This document shows positions 34,199-42,797 of a DNA stretch of 64,000 bases, piece after piece. The notes under the pieces were generated by a model, which had not been told where the DNA came from, searched no databases, and was given only the letters and a program-made list of their open reading frames with translations. Both the position numbers and the translations under genes were made by a program. Source of the stretch: Flavisolibacter ginsenosidimutans (GTDB lineage Bacteria > Bacteroidota > Bacteroidia > Chitinophagales > Chitinophagaceae); the NCBI RefSeq assembly GCF_007970805.1, contig NZ_CP042433.1:186001-250000 (forward strand). Direction: 5' to 3'. How positions within the stretch are numbered: the first letter of the stretch is position 1; the number at the start of each line of letters is the position of its first letter.

Positions 34199-35353
34199 AT
34201 GAATCGCTTAACGATATTGCTTCTTACACTCATGGCTTTTTCTTTTTCTTCTTTGGCGCAAACAAAGCAAGCCGTTTCCTTGCAATGGAAAATCACCGGT
34301 GAACTGCCCGCCACAAGCGGACAAGAAAAAGCGCTGGGTTTTGCGGGGCCCGTTGCGGGCGAGAACAATGGCGTGTTGATGGTTGGCGGCGGCTCTAATT
34401 TTCCCGGCGCAGCACCCTGGCTTGGCGGAAGGAAAACCTATTACAACGACGGCTATGTTTTTAAAAAAAACTCGAACGATTCTTTCGTTTTGCACAAGGC
34501 CTTTAAGCTGCCTTTTAACCTTGCTTACAGCGCTTGTGTTTCCACGTCGCAGGGAATTGTTTGTGCCGGCGGTGAAAGCGAAAATGGACCTACCGATAAA
34601 GTCTTGTTGATACAATGGAACAACGAAATAAATGATGCCGTCTTTAAAAATCTTCCGGCTCTGCCGCTTGCACTCACAAACGCTTCGGCAACTTTTCTGA
34701 ACGGTTGCATTTACATTGCCGGTGGCGAAACGGCGAGCGGCGTTTCAGACGGTTTCTTTTACCTCGATTTAAAAAAATTAAATGAAGGATGGAAGGCTTT
34801 GCCTTCGCTTCCGAAAGCAATCTCACACGCGGTGATGGTTGTGCAATGGAACGGGCAGCGCAACTGCATTTATTTGCTCGGCGGCAGAAAGAAAAACACA
34901 AACGCTCCGAGTGATTTGTACGCATCGGTTTTTCAATTTGATTTTGTTGCGAACAAGTGGAGCGAAAAGCATTCCCTTCCGTATGCAATGTCCGCGGGAA
35001 CCGGCGTTGCTACGGGCAAAAATTTCATTCTTTTATTCGGCGGCGACAAAGGCGAAACCTTTCACAAAACCGAAGTTTTGATTGCGGCCATTGCCGCTGA
35101 AAAAGACAGCGCAAAAAAAGAACAGCTTAACCAGCAGAAAGCCGCACTTCAAGCAACGCATCCGGGTTTTAGTAAAGACATATTGGTGTACGATGCAAAA
35201 AAAGATCAATGGGCAAAAGACGGTTGCATTCCTTTTCCCGTGCCCGTTACCACAACGGCAATTAAATGGGGCAACGAAGTGTTGATACCCGGTGGCGAAA
35301 TAAAGGCCGGCGTTCGTACACCGCAAATTTTATCAGCAAAAATTAATCAGTAA
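34199..35353 (+). CDS. Secreted Kelch-repeat mutarotase, NanM-like (cyclically permuted)
   Basis: A 384-residue protein with a signal peptide (cleavage near SSLAQ) and six Kelch-type beta-propeller blades, seen as repeated GG followed by hydrophobic/aromatic strands (AGPVAGENNGVLMVGGG, GIVCAGGESENG, CIYIAGGETASG, CIYLLGGRKKN, ILLFGGDKGE, VLIPGGEIKAG). The family speeds the alpha to beta change of N-acetylneuraminate so that free sialic acid is quickly available. The upstream in-frame start would overlap nanA, so the ATG at 34199 was chosen. It acts in the periplasm. The next gene starts two bases after its stop. Confidence 0.88.
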   Translation: MNRLTILLLTLMAFSFSSLAQTKQAVSLQWKITGELPATSGQEKALGFAGPVAGENNGVLMVGGGSNFPGAAPWLGGRKTYYNDGYVFKKNSNDSFVLHKAFKLPFNLAYSACVSTSQGIVCAGGESENGPTDKVLLIQWNNEINDAVFKNLPALPLALTNASATFLNGCIYIAGGETASGVSDGFFYLDLKKLNEGWKALPSLPKAISHAVMVVQWNGQRNCIYLLGGRKKNTNAPSDLYASVFQFDFVANKWSEKHSLPYAMSAGTGVATGKNFILLFGGDKGETFHKTEVLIAAIAAEKDSAKKEQLNQQKAALQATHPGFSKDILVYDAKKDQWAKDGCIPFPVPVTTTAIKWGNEVLIPGGEIKAGVRTPQILSAKINQ

Positions 35354-35354
35354 A

Positions 35355-36641
35355 ATGGGCGTGCTGCTAAAAAAACCACTCGAAGCCAACGAAAAGTCAG
35401 GGCGCAAAAACAAGAATATTTATCCCTGGGTAGTTGTCGGCTTATTGTGGGTGGTGGCTTTGCTCAACTACATGGACCGGCAAATGCTTTCCACCATGAA
35501 GCCGTCCATGCAGGTTAATATTCATGAGTTGCAATCGGCTACAAATTTCGGTTACCTCATGGCCGTCTTTCTTTGGATCTACGGTTTTATGAGTCCGGTG
35601 TCGGGCATCATTGCCGACAGGTTAAACAGGAAATGGCTGATTGTTGGAAGCCTCTTTGTGTGGAGTGCTGTAACCTATTTCATGGGTTACGCAACCACGT
35701 TCAATCAACTCTACTGGCTTCGCGCAACGATGGGCGTAAGCGAAGCACTTTACATTCCCGCCGGATTATCGCTCATCGCCGATTATCACGCCGACAAAAC
35801 CCGTTCGCTTGCCATCGGCATTCACATGACGGGCCTTTACATGGGACAAGCACTCGGCGGCTTTGGCGCTACCATTGCCGATAAATTTTCCTGGCAACAA
35901 ACCTTTCACTCTTTTGGTTTTGTGGGCATTGCTTACGCGGTTGTTTTGATTTTGTTTTTGCGGGAGAAGAAAATCGTTACCGTTGAAAACAACGAGAAAC
36001 TTGTCAAAACAAAAAGCGGTTCTTCGGTGTTGAAAGCACTCGGTGGCCTGTTTACCAATGTCTCGTTCTGGATTATTCTTTTCTACTTCGCCATACCCAG
36101 TTTGCCGGGTTGGGGCATTAAAAACTGGTTGCCGACTTTGTTCGCACAAAGCCTCAACATTGACATGGCAAAAGCGGGTCCGCTATCTACTATCACCATT
36201 GCGGCTTCATCGTTTTTGGGCGTCATCTTCGGCGGCATTTTGTCGGACAAATGGGTGCAGAAAAACATTCGCGGCCGCATTTATACCAGCGCTATCGGAC
36301 TGGGTTTAACCATACCGGCTTTGTTGTTCATCGGTTTTGGACATTCGCTTTTTGCCGTCATTGGTTCGGCCTTTTGCTTTGGCTTTGGCTACGGCATGTT
36401 CGATGCCAACAACATGCCCATTCTTTGCCAGTTTGTTTCCGCAAAACACAGGGCTACGGCTTATGGGTTAATGAACATGGTGGGTGTGTTTGCGGGTGCT
36501 TTTATTACTGATTTATTGGGCAAGTCAACCGATGCGGGCAACCTCGGAAAAAGCTTTGCGATGTTGTCGGGGATTGTGTTGATTGCCTTGCTCATTCAGC
36601 TTTTCTTTCTGCGACCCAGGTCCAATGATTTCAACGAATAA
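35355..36641 (+). CDS. MFS permease, probable sialic acid/hexuronate-type symporter
   Basis: A 428-residue inner-membrane protein with twelve predicted helices. It belongs to the anion:cation symporter branch of the MFS, seen in the signature LLNYMDRQMLSTMKPSMQ in helix 1 and the loop GIIADRLNRKWLIVGSLF. A long middle loop separates two six-helix halves. Its place between the mutarotase and the sialidase makes it the likely NanT-type importer of free sialic acid into the cytoplasm. Substrate is inferred from context only. Confidence 0.88.
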   Translation: MGVLLKKPLEANEKSGRKNKNIYPWVVVGLLWVVALLNYMDRQMLSTMKPSMQVNIHELQSATNFGYLMAVFLWIYGFMSPVSGIIADRLNRKWLIVGSLFVWSAVTYFMGYATTFNQLYWLRATMGVSEALYIPAGLSLIADYHADKTRSLAIGIHMTGLYMGQALGGFGATIADKFSWQQTFHSFGFVGIAYAVVLILFLREKKIVTVENNEKLVKTKSGSSVLKALGGLFTNVSFWIILFYFAIPSLPGWGIKNWLPTLFAQSLNIDMAKAGPLSTITIAASSFLGVIFGGILSDKWVQKNIRGRIYTSAIGLGLTIPALLFIGFGHSLFAVIGSAFCFGFGYGMFDANNMPILCQFVSAKHRATAYGLMNMVGVFAGAFITDLLGKSTDAGNLGKSFAMLSGIVLIALLIQLFFLRPRSNDFNE

Positions 36642-36696
36642 ACCAACAAGCGCTGCTTCGATAACGCCAAAAGATGTTGCTGTTAAAAGATATTCA

Positions 36697-37860
36697 ATGA
36701 AAAAAACTATCGCAACCTTGCTGTCTCTTTTCCTCTTTCTTTTTTGTTTTTGCCAGGAAAAGGTTCCGGTTTTTGTTTCGGGAACCGACGGCTACAAAAG
36801 CTACCGCATTCCCGCCATCGTTGCGCTGCCCAACAACGATCTTCTTGCATTCTGCGAAGGCCGGGTGAACAACGCCGGCGATTTCGGTCACGTAAACATT
36901 GTGATGAAACGAAGCACGGACGGCGGAAAAACTTGGGATAGTTTGCATGTTGTGGCGGAGAACGGCGATCTACAGGCGGGCAATGCGGCGCCGGTTGTAG
37001 ACATGACCGATCCTGCTTACCCGGCCGGACGAATCTTTTTGTTTTACAACACCGGCAACAACAACGAAGGCGAAGTGCGGAAAGGCAACGGACTGCGTGA
37101 AGCCTGGTACAAAACATCCGTTGACAACGGACGCACTTGGAGCGAGGCCGTGAACATTACTGCGCAAGTGCATCGTCCCAAACAACCGCGCATAAATCCT
37201 GCGTATAATTTTTCGGAAGACTGGCGCGGCTACGCCAACACGCCGGGACATGCCATGCAATTTCAAACCGGAAAATACAAGGGACGAATTTTTGTGGCCG
37301 CCAATCATTCGGCCGGCGATCCGCAAAAGCAGTTTGCCGATTACGAAGCACACGGCTATTACTCCGACGATCACGGGAAAACGTTTCACCTTTCTACTAC
37401 TGTTGCAATGCCCGGCAGCAACGAATCAACGGCGGCCGAATTAAGCCACAGCGGCTTGATGATGAACAGCCGCAATCAGAAAGGCGACGTTCGTGCACGC
37501 ATTGTTTCGGTCAGCAGTAACGGCGGTGCAACTTGGGATTCGTCGTATTTCGATCAAACCCTAATCGATCCCGTGAACGAAGGAAGCTTGCTGACCGTTC
37601 GCTATAAAAAAAGAGGAAATACGCTTGCTTTTTGCAACGCTGCTGATACAAAACGCCGCGACAATCTTACGCTCCGCATTAGTGATGACGACGGAAAGAC
37701 CTGGAAGAAAAGTTTTGTGATTGACAAAAGCGCCGACGGCACAAAAGGCGATTGGACCGCTTACGCAGACCTCGTAAAACTGGGCAAGAAAAAGGTTGGC
37801 GTGTTGTACGAAAGAGATGGCTATAAGCAGATTGTTTTTACCGTAGTAAAGTGGAAGTGA
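36697..37860 (+). CDS. Sialidase (GH33)
   Basis: A 387-residue exo-sialidase with the six-bladed propeller of GH33. The Arg of SYRIPAIV starts the Arg triad. Five Asp boxes are visible: STDGGKTW, SVDNGRTW, SDDHGKTF, SSNGGATW and SDDDGKTW. A general-base Asp region (RVNNAGDFGHVN) and the late Tyr/Glu nucleophile region are also in place. The N-terminus MKKTIATLLSLFLFLFCFCQ is a signal peptide; a Cys near its end could make it a lipoprotein, although the lipobox is poor. The ATG at 36697 was chosen; an in-frame ATG at 36625 overlaps the permease gene. It releases terminal sialic acid from glycans. Confidence 0.93.
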   Translation: MKKTIATLLSLFLFLFCFCQEKVPVFVSGTDGYKSYRIPAIVALPNNDLLAFCEGRVNNAGDFGHVNIVMKRSTDGGKTWDSLHVVAENGDLQAGNAAPVVDMTDPAYPAGRIFLFYNTGNNNEGEVRKGNGLREAWYKTSVDNGRTWSEAVNITAQVHRPKQPRINPAYNFSEDWRGYANTPGHAMQFQTGKYKGRIFVAANHSAGDPQKQFADYEAHGYYSDDHGKTFHLSTTVAMPGSNESTAAELSHSGLMMNSRNQKGDVRARIVSVSSNGGATWDSSYFDQTLIDPVNEGSLLTVRYKKRGNTLAFCNAADTKRRDNLTLRISDDDGKTWKKSFVIDKSADGTKGDWTAYADLVKLGKKKVGVLYERDGYKQIVFTVVKWK

Positions 37861-37908
37861 AACATTCTACGTTTTGAGTTATATGGTTTAGACGAAAGCA
37901 TTTTAAAA

Positions 37909-39147
37909 ATGAGTTACACAAAACAAGAGTTAATTGCACTAAAAGATTTCTATGCAAGTCAACTGTTGAACGACACCGTTCCTTTTTGGTTTCCGCGTTC
38001 CTTTGATAAAGAGCACGGCGGTTTTTTGCTCATGCGAGATGCCGACGGTTCGCTGATTGACGACGACAAAGCCGTGTGGATTCAAGGTCGTGCTACATGG
38101 TTGCTTTCTACTTTGTACAACACCGTTGAAAAAAAACAGGAATGGCTTGACGGCGCAAAACTTGGTTACGAATTTTTGAACAAGCATTGCTTCGATACCG
38201 ACGGCCAAATGTTCTTTCACGTGACAAGAGACGGAAAGCCCATTCGCAAGCGACGTTATTTTTTCTCCGAAACCTTTTATGTTATTGCGGCCGCGGCTTA
38301 CGCTAAAGCCAGCGGCGATGAAGAAGCGGCGGCCAACGCAAGAAAAGTTTTCGGCGATTGCATTGCTTACGCAAGCGGCGAAAAAAAGTTACCGCCAAAG
38401 TTTACGGCTGTTCGTCCATCAAAAGGCATTGGCGTGCCGATGATCATGATGAACACCGCGCAGCAGTTACGGGAAACAATAGGAGATGATCGTTGCGACG
38501 AATGGATCACAAAATGGATCGAAGAAATTGAACGCGATTTTGTAAAAGACGAGATCCGCTGCGTGATGGAGCAAGTGGCGCCGGATGGTTCTATCATTGA
38601 TCACGTGGACGGAAGAACGCTCAATCCCGGTCATGCCATTGAAGGCGCCTGGTTTGTTCTGCACGAAGCGAAATACCGCAACAACGATCCGCACCTCATT
38701 GAACTCGGTTGCAAAATGCTCGAATACATGTGGGCGCGGGGGTGGGACAAAGAACAAGGCGGCATTTTGTACTTCCGCGACGTGTACAACAAGCCCGTGC
38801 AGGAATACTGGCAGGACATGAAATTCTGGTGGCCGCACAACGAAGTCATTATTGCCACGCTGCTTGCGTATTTAATGACCGGCAAGGAAAAATATGCGCA
38901 GTGGCACAAGATGGTTCACGATTATTCTTACCAGCACTTTCACGACAAGCAAAACGGCGAGTGGTTTGGCTATCTTCACCGCGACGGAACCATAGCCCAA
39001 ACGGCAAAGGGAAATTTATACAAAGGACCTTTTCATTTGCCGCGGCAGGAATGGTATTGCACGAAACTTTTGAAGGACTATCTCCATGAAAAAAACGGCA
39101 GCGGCCTTACCGGCTCAACCGGCGCAATCAATCAGGGAAAAACTTAA
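37909..39147 (+). CDS. N-acylglucosamine 2-epimerase family (AGE) enzyme
   Basis: A 412-residue (alpha/alpha)6-barrel enzyme that interconverts N-acetylmannosamine and N-acetylglucosamine. Landmarks are FDKEHGGFLL, the WIQGRATWLLSTLY helix, RRYFFSETFYVIAAAAYA, the LNPGHAIEGAWFVLHEA motif with a catalytic His and WPHNEVIIATLLAYL with the second. With the lyase it would take sialic acid to N-acetylglucosamine without a ManNAc kinase. The downstream N-acetylglucosamine kinase is not in the window. Its last 62 bases overlap the EamA gene. Confidence 0.92.
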   Translation: MSYTKQELIALKDFYASQLLNDTVPFWFPRSFDKEHGGFLLMRDADGSLIDDDKAVWIQGRATWLLSTLYNTVEKKQEWLDGAKLGYEFLNKHCFDTDGQMFFHVTRDGKPIRKRRYFFSETFYVIAAAAYAKASGDEEAAANARKVFGDCIAYASGEKKLPPKFTAVRPSKGIGVPMIMMNTAQQLRETIGDDRCDEWITKWIEEIERDFVKDEIRCVMEQVAPDGSIIDHVDGRTLNPGHAIEGAWFVLHEAKYRNNDPHLIELGCKMLEYMWARGWDKEQGGILYFRDVYNKPVQEYWQDMKFWWPHNEVIIATLLAYLMTGKEKYAQWHKMVHDYSYQHFHDKQNGEWFGYLHRDGTIAQTAKGNLYKGPFHLPRQEWYCTKLLKDYLHEKNGSGLTGSTGAINQGKT

Positions 39148-40024
39148 GTGGCTGGCGGCCGGAATCTTCTTCGCCGCCCTTTGGGCTTCGGCTTCTACGG
39201 CCACCAAGATCGGTCTTTCCGTTTCGCAGCCGCTGGTGCTTGCCGTGGTACGTTTTGGTGTGGCCTCGGTTCTTATGCTGCTGATTGCATACGGCATTTT
39301 AAAAGAGCGTTTGCCGGTAAAAAAAGAATGGAAGCAACTGGCGGTTTACGGCTTCCTGAACATTACCGTTTATTTGGGCTGTTACGTTATAGCCATGCAA
39401 ACCGTCACTGCCGGAATAGGTGCGTTAGCCATCGCATCAAACCCGGTTTTCATCAGTTTTCTTTCGGTGTTCTTCTTGAAAAAGCCGTTGCATTTTTCTA
39501 CCGTGCTTGCGCTTGTGGTTTGTACGGCCGGCGTGTTTTGCGCAACGTGGCCGCTGTTTAAAAATGCAAGCGTCAGCGTTCCGGGTTTGTTGTTGTTACT
39601 GTTTAGCATGTTGTCGTATTCCGTTGGCGCCATTTATTTTTCATCAAAGCAATGGAACGGACTTTCGCTGTTAACCATCAACGGTTGGCAAACCTTGTTT
39701 GGCGGTTTGTTTCTGCTGCCGTTTGCTTTTTTTCTTTACAAGGGTGCAGGCAATCATTTCAATGCAACCTTCTGGGGATCGGTGGGATGGCTTGCCATTG
39801 CCGTTTCCATTTTAGCGGTGCAATTGTGGCTATGGCTTTTGCAAGTGAACGCAGTCAGGGCGGGCCTGTGGTTGTTTCTCTGTCCGCTTTTTGGTTTTGC
39901 CTTTGCCGCGTGGTTGATGAAAGACGTGATCAGCACATACACCATCGCCGGCATTCTGTTAGTAGTAGGTGGATTGATGTTGTCCAAAATAAACACGAAA
40001 AAGAATGAAGCGATGTTTGATTAA
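39086..40024 (+). CDS. EamA/DMT-family transporter
   Basis: A 312-residue inner-membrane protein with ten predicted helices in two EamA repeats (about 23-150 and 165-305). Landmarks are FFAALWASASTATKIGLSV, VVRFGVASVLML, and PVFISFLSVFFLKKPLHFSTVLALVVCTAGVF. Substrates of the family vary widely (amino acids, nucleotide sugars, metabolites). Here it could export or import an amino sugar. The start at 39086 lies within the AGE gene (62-base overlap); no other Met suits. The rest of the protein starts cleanly. Confidence 0.87.
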   Translation: MKKTAAALPAQPAQSIREKLKWLAAGIFFAALWASASTATKIGLSVSQPLVLAVVRFGVASVLMLLIAYGILKERLPVKKEWKQLAVYGFLNITVYLGCYVIAMQTVTAGIGALAIASNPVFISFLSVFFLKKPLHFSTVLALVVCTAGVFCATWPLFKNASVSVPGLLLLLFSMLSYSVGAIYFSSKQWNGLSLLTINGWQTLFGGLFLLPFAFFLYKGAGNHFNATFWGSVGWLAIAVSILAVQLWLWLLQVNAVRAGLWLFLCPLFGFAFAAWLMKDVISTYTIAGILLVVGGLMLSKINTKKNEAMFD

Positions 40025-40156
40025 AGCCGTCTCAAAAGTGGATTTGTAGTGCGTTGTGCGAACGATTTCTTTCCGTCGTTCCGGCGGATTGCGTAATAGG
40101 AATGTCTCATCTTTTATAAACAAAGATTTGTTCATCTACCCTTGACCAAACATAAA

Positions 40157-42730
40157 ATGAAGAAACTTATTTGCTCGTTAACCTTCCTTCTTTGCGCCTT
40201 TTTTTTGCAGGCGCAAATCCTTCTTCCGCAATATCCCGATTCGCTTTTTCCTACTTATTATCATCAGCGGGCAACGCATTTTCGTAGCCTGCCGCAAACA
40301 AAGGGCGACGTTATTTTTCTCGGCAACAGCATCACCGACGGCGGCGAGTGGAGCGAAATTTTCAATGACTTAAAAGTTAAAAACCGCGGCATCAGTGGCG
40401 ATGTAAGCGCCGGTGTATTGAACCGTCTTGATGAAGTGGCACAACGCAAGCCCGCCAAAGTTTTTCTGTTGATTGGTGTAAACGATTTGGCAAGAAACAT
40501 TTCACCCGACAGCGTGGTGAAAAACATTCTGCTTGCCGCTTCTTATTTAAAACAAGAAACGCCTTCCACGCAACTCTTTGTGCAAAGCATTTTGCCGGTG
40601 AACGATGCCTTTGAAAAATTTCCGGGACACACGAACAAAGGCCAGCAAATAAAACAAGTGAACGAGAAACTGAAGCAGAACGCAACAACCTACCGCTACA
40701 ATTTCGTTGACCTTTACTCGTCGTTTTGCGATGAAAGCGGCAAGATGAAAAAGGAACTCACCAACGACGGTCTGCATTTGTTGGGTAAGGGTTACTTGCT
40801 CTGGAAGCATTTGGTTTATCCGCAGGTTTACGGTTTGCAACAGCAGGCATCCCTCTTGCCTTTGCCGCAAAAACTGCAATGGCAGAAGGGCTATTTTCCG
40901 TTGGTCGAATGCCGCTCCATTTTTATCAACAACGACGCAATTCGCAACGAAGGCTTGTGGCTTCAACGCCAATTGGAAAAGAAGGGACTTGCGATCTTGT
41001 TTCAAAAGAAAAAAAGAGAAAAAGGAGAGAAGGCTATCCTCCTGCAATTGGGAAAAGTTTCGTCACCAATGCTGAAAGAGGAAGCCTATCAACTTGAGGT
41101 AAATGAAAACGAAATTGTTTTAACCGCTAATACAGCACACGGCATTTTCAACGGCCTTCAAACGCTGCTGCAATTGGCAAGAGACGGCGCAACGCTGGAC
41201 GCTTGCAGCATCACCGACTGGCCGGCTTTTTCCTGGCGCGGCTACATGATTGACGTGGGACGGAATTACGTTTCAATGAATTTGCTCAAGCAACAGATTG
41301 ATGCGATGGCCGCTTACAAGCTCAACGTTTTTCATTTTCATCCCACCGAAGACATTGCCTGGCGCATTGAAAGCAAACTGTACCCGCAACTCACGGCGCC
41401 GGAAAATATGTTGCGCAACAAGGGCCAGTATTATTCCGAAGAAGAGATAAAAGAATTGATTGCTTATTGCAAGGAACGATACATCACTTTCGTTCCCGAG
41501 ATTGACATGCCGGGACACAGTGCCACGTTTAAACGGGCGATGAAAACCGACATGCAAAACGACAGCGGCCTGCTTATCGTCAAAAATATTTTGAAAGAAT
41601 TTTGCACCACCTATGACGTTCCTTACATCCACATTGGCGCTGATGAAGTGAAGATCACGAATCAAAAATTTGTTCCCGAAGTGACTGCCTACATTGAAAG
41701 CTTTGGAAAGGGCGTGATTGGCTGGCAGCCGGGCGGAAATTTTAGCAACAGCACGATTCGGCAATTGTGGATGGACGATAACGCACACCGTTCTTCGAAG
41801 GACAATATTCGCTTCATTGATTCCCGGCATCTTTACCTCAATCACATGGATCCGCTTGAGGCCGTCGTCACCATTTTTAACCGCGAGATTGGCGACAAAG
41901 AAAAAGGCGATTCTTCCCTTTTGGGCGCAACGCTTTGTATGTGGAATGATAGAAGAGCAGAGCAGGACGTTGACATTTTGCGCATGAACCCTGTTTATCC
42001 CGGCATGTTAGCTTTTGCCGAAAGAACCTGGCGCGGCGGCGGACAGGCGGGATGGATAGCGAACGTAAGCAACGGCGATGTAAAAGCGTTTACCGAATTT
42101 GAAGGCCGCTTGCTCGATCAAAAAGAAAGTTACTTCCGGCACAAAGCTTTTCCATACGTAAAGCAGACGCAAATGCAGTGGCAACTGTACGGGCCTTACG
42201 ACAACGAAGGCGATGCGAATAAAAAATTCTCTCCCGAATATTCATCCAATCAAAGCGAGTGGAAGTTTTACAAGAACGTTGTTGGCGGAACAATTGTTTT
42301 GCGGCATTGGTGGTATCCCTTGATAAAAGGCGCCGTTGATTCACCGAAACAAAATTCAACCTTCTATGCTTTTATAAAAGCTTGGAGCGATGAAGACGGC
42401 GAACAAAATTTTTGGATCGGCTTTAATAATCTTTCGCGTTCGCCCGCAACCGATTCGCCGCCCGCCAACGAATGGGACAATAAAGGCAGTGAAGTTTGGG
42501 TGAACGAAAAAAAGATTTCCCCACCGCATTGGCAGCACGGCGGTATGAAAGGAAGCGCCGAAACACCGCTCGTTGATGAAGGATACGAATACCGGGAGCC
42601 AACAAAAATATCTCTGAAGAAAGGCTGGAACACGGTCTTGATTAAATGCCCCGTTGAAAGTTTTAAAGGAAAGGATTGGCAAAACCCGGTAAAGTGGGAG
42701 TTTACGTTTGTGCCTGTTGACGGAGAGTAA
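40157..42730 (+). CDS. SGNH esterase-GH20 beta-N-acetylhexosaminidase fusion
   Basis: An 857-residue secreted protein. A signal peptide (1-19) is followed by an SGNH hydrolase domain (about 25-215) with FLGNSITDGGEW, LIGVNDLARN and the Asp-x-x-His block DGLHLLGKGY. Next comes the GH20b small domain (about 228-345) and the GH20 barrel (about 355-640), with SWRGYMIDVGRNYVS, the catalytic Asp-Glu pair in IHIGADEVK, and a C-terminal part. The barrel has FHFHPTEDIAWR where most GH20 enzymes have HWHLTDD. In this locus the SGNH part could remove acetyl groups from sialic acid while the GH20 part trims the exposed N-acetylhexosamine (inference). It ends the operon. Confidence 0.9.
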   Translation: MKKLICSLTFLLCAFFLQAQILLPQYPDSLFPTYYHQRATHFRSLPQTKGDVIFLGNSITDGGEWSEIFNDLKVKNRGISGDVSAGVLNRLDEVAQRKPAKVFLLIGVNDLARNISPDSVVKNILLAASYLKQETPSTQLFVQSILPVNDAFEKFPGHTNKGQQIKQVNEKLKQNATTYRYNFVDLYSSFCDESGKMKKELTNDGLHLLGKGYLLWKHLVYPQVYGLQQQASLLPLPQKLQWQKGYFPLVECRSIFINNDAIRNEGLWLQRQLEKKGLAILFQKKKREKGEKAILLQLGKVSSPMLKEEAYQLEVNENEIVLTANTAHGIFNGLQTLLQLARDGATLDACSITDWPAFSWRGYMIDVGRNYVSMNLLKQQIDAMAAYKLNVFHFHPTEDIAWRIESKLYPQLTAPENMLRNKGQYYSEEEIKELIAYCKERYITFVPEIDMPGHSATFKRAMKTDMQNDSGLLIVKNILKEFCTTYDVPYIHIGADEVKITNQKFVPEVTAYIESFGKGVIGWQPGGNFSNSTIRQLWMDDNAHRSSKDNIRFIDSRHLYLNHMDPLEAVVTIFNREIGDKEKGDSSLLGATLCMWNDRRAEQDVDILRMNPVYPGMLAFAERTWRGGGQAGWIANVSNGDVKAFTEFEGRLLDQKESYFRHKAFPYVKQTQMQWQLYGPYDNEGDANKKFSPEYSSNQSEWKFYKNVVGGTIVLRHWWYPLIKGAVDSPKQNSTFYAFIKAWSDEDGEQNFWIGFNNLSRSPATDSPPANEWDNKGSEVWVNEKKISPPHWQHGGMKGSAETPLVDEGYEYREPTKISLKKGWNTVLIKCPVESFKGKDWQNPVKWEFTFVPVDGE

Positions 42731-42797
42731 ATTTTTCTTGGCAGACAGCTTCTTTGCAAATGCTCTTTCGTATCGTGACGGGAAAGAAATTCAACGC

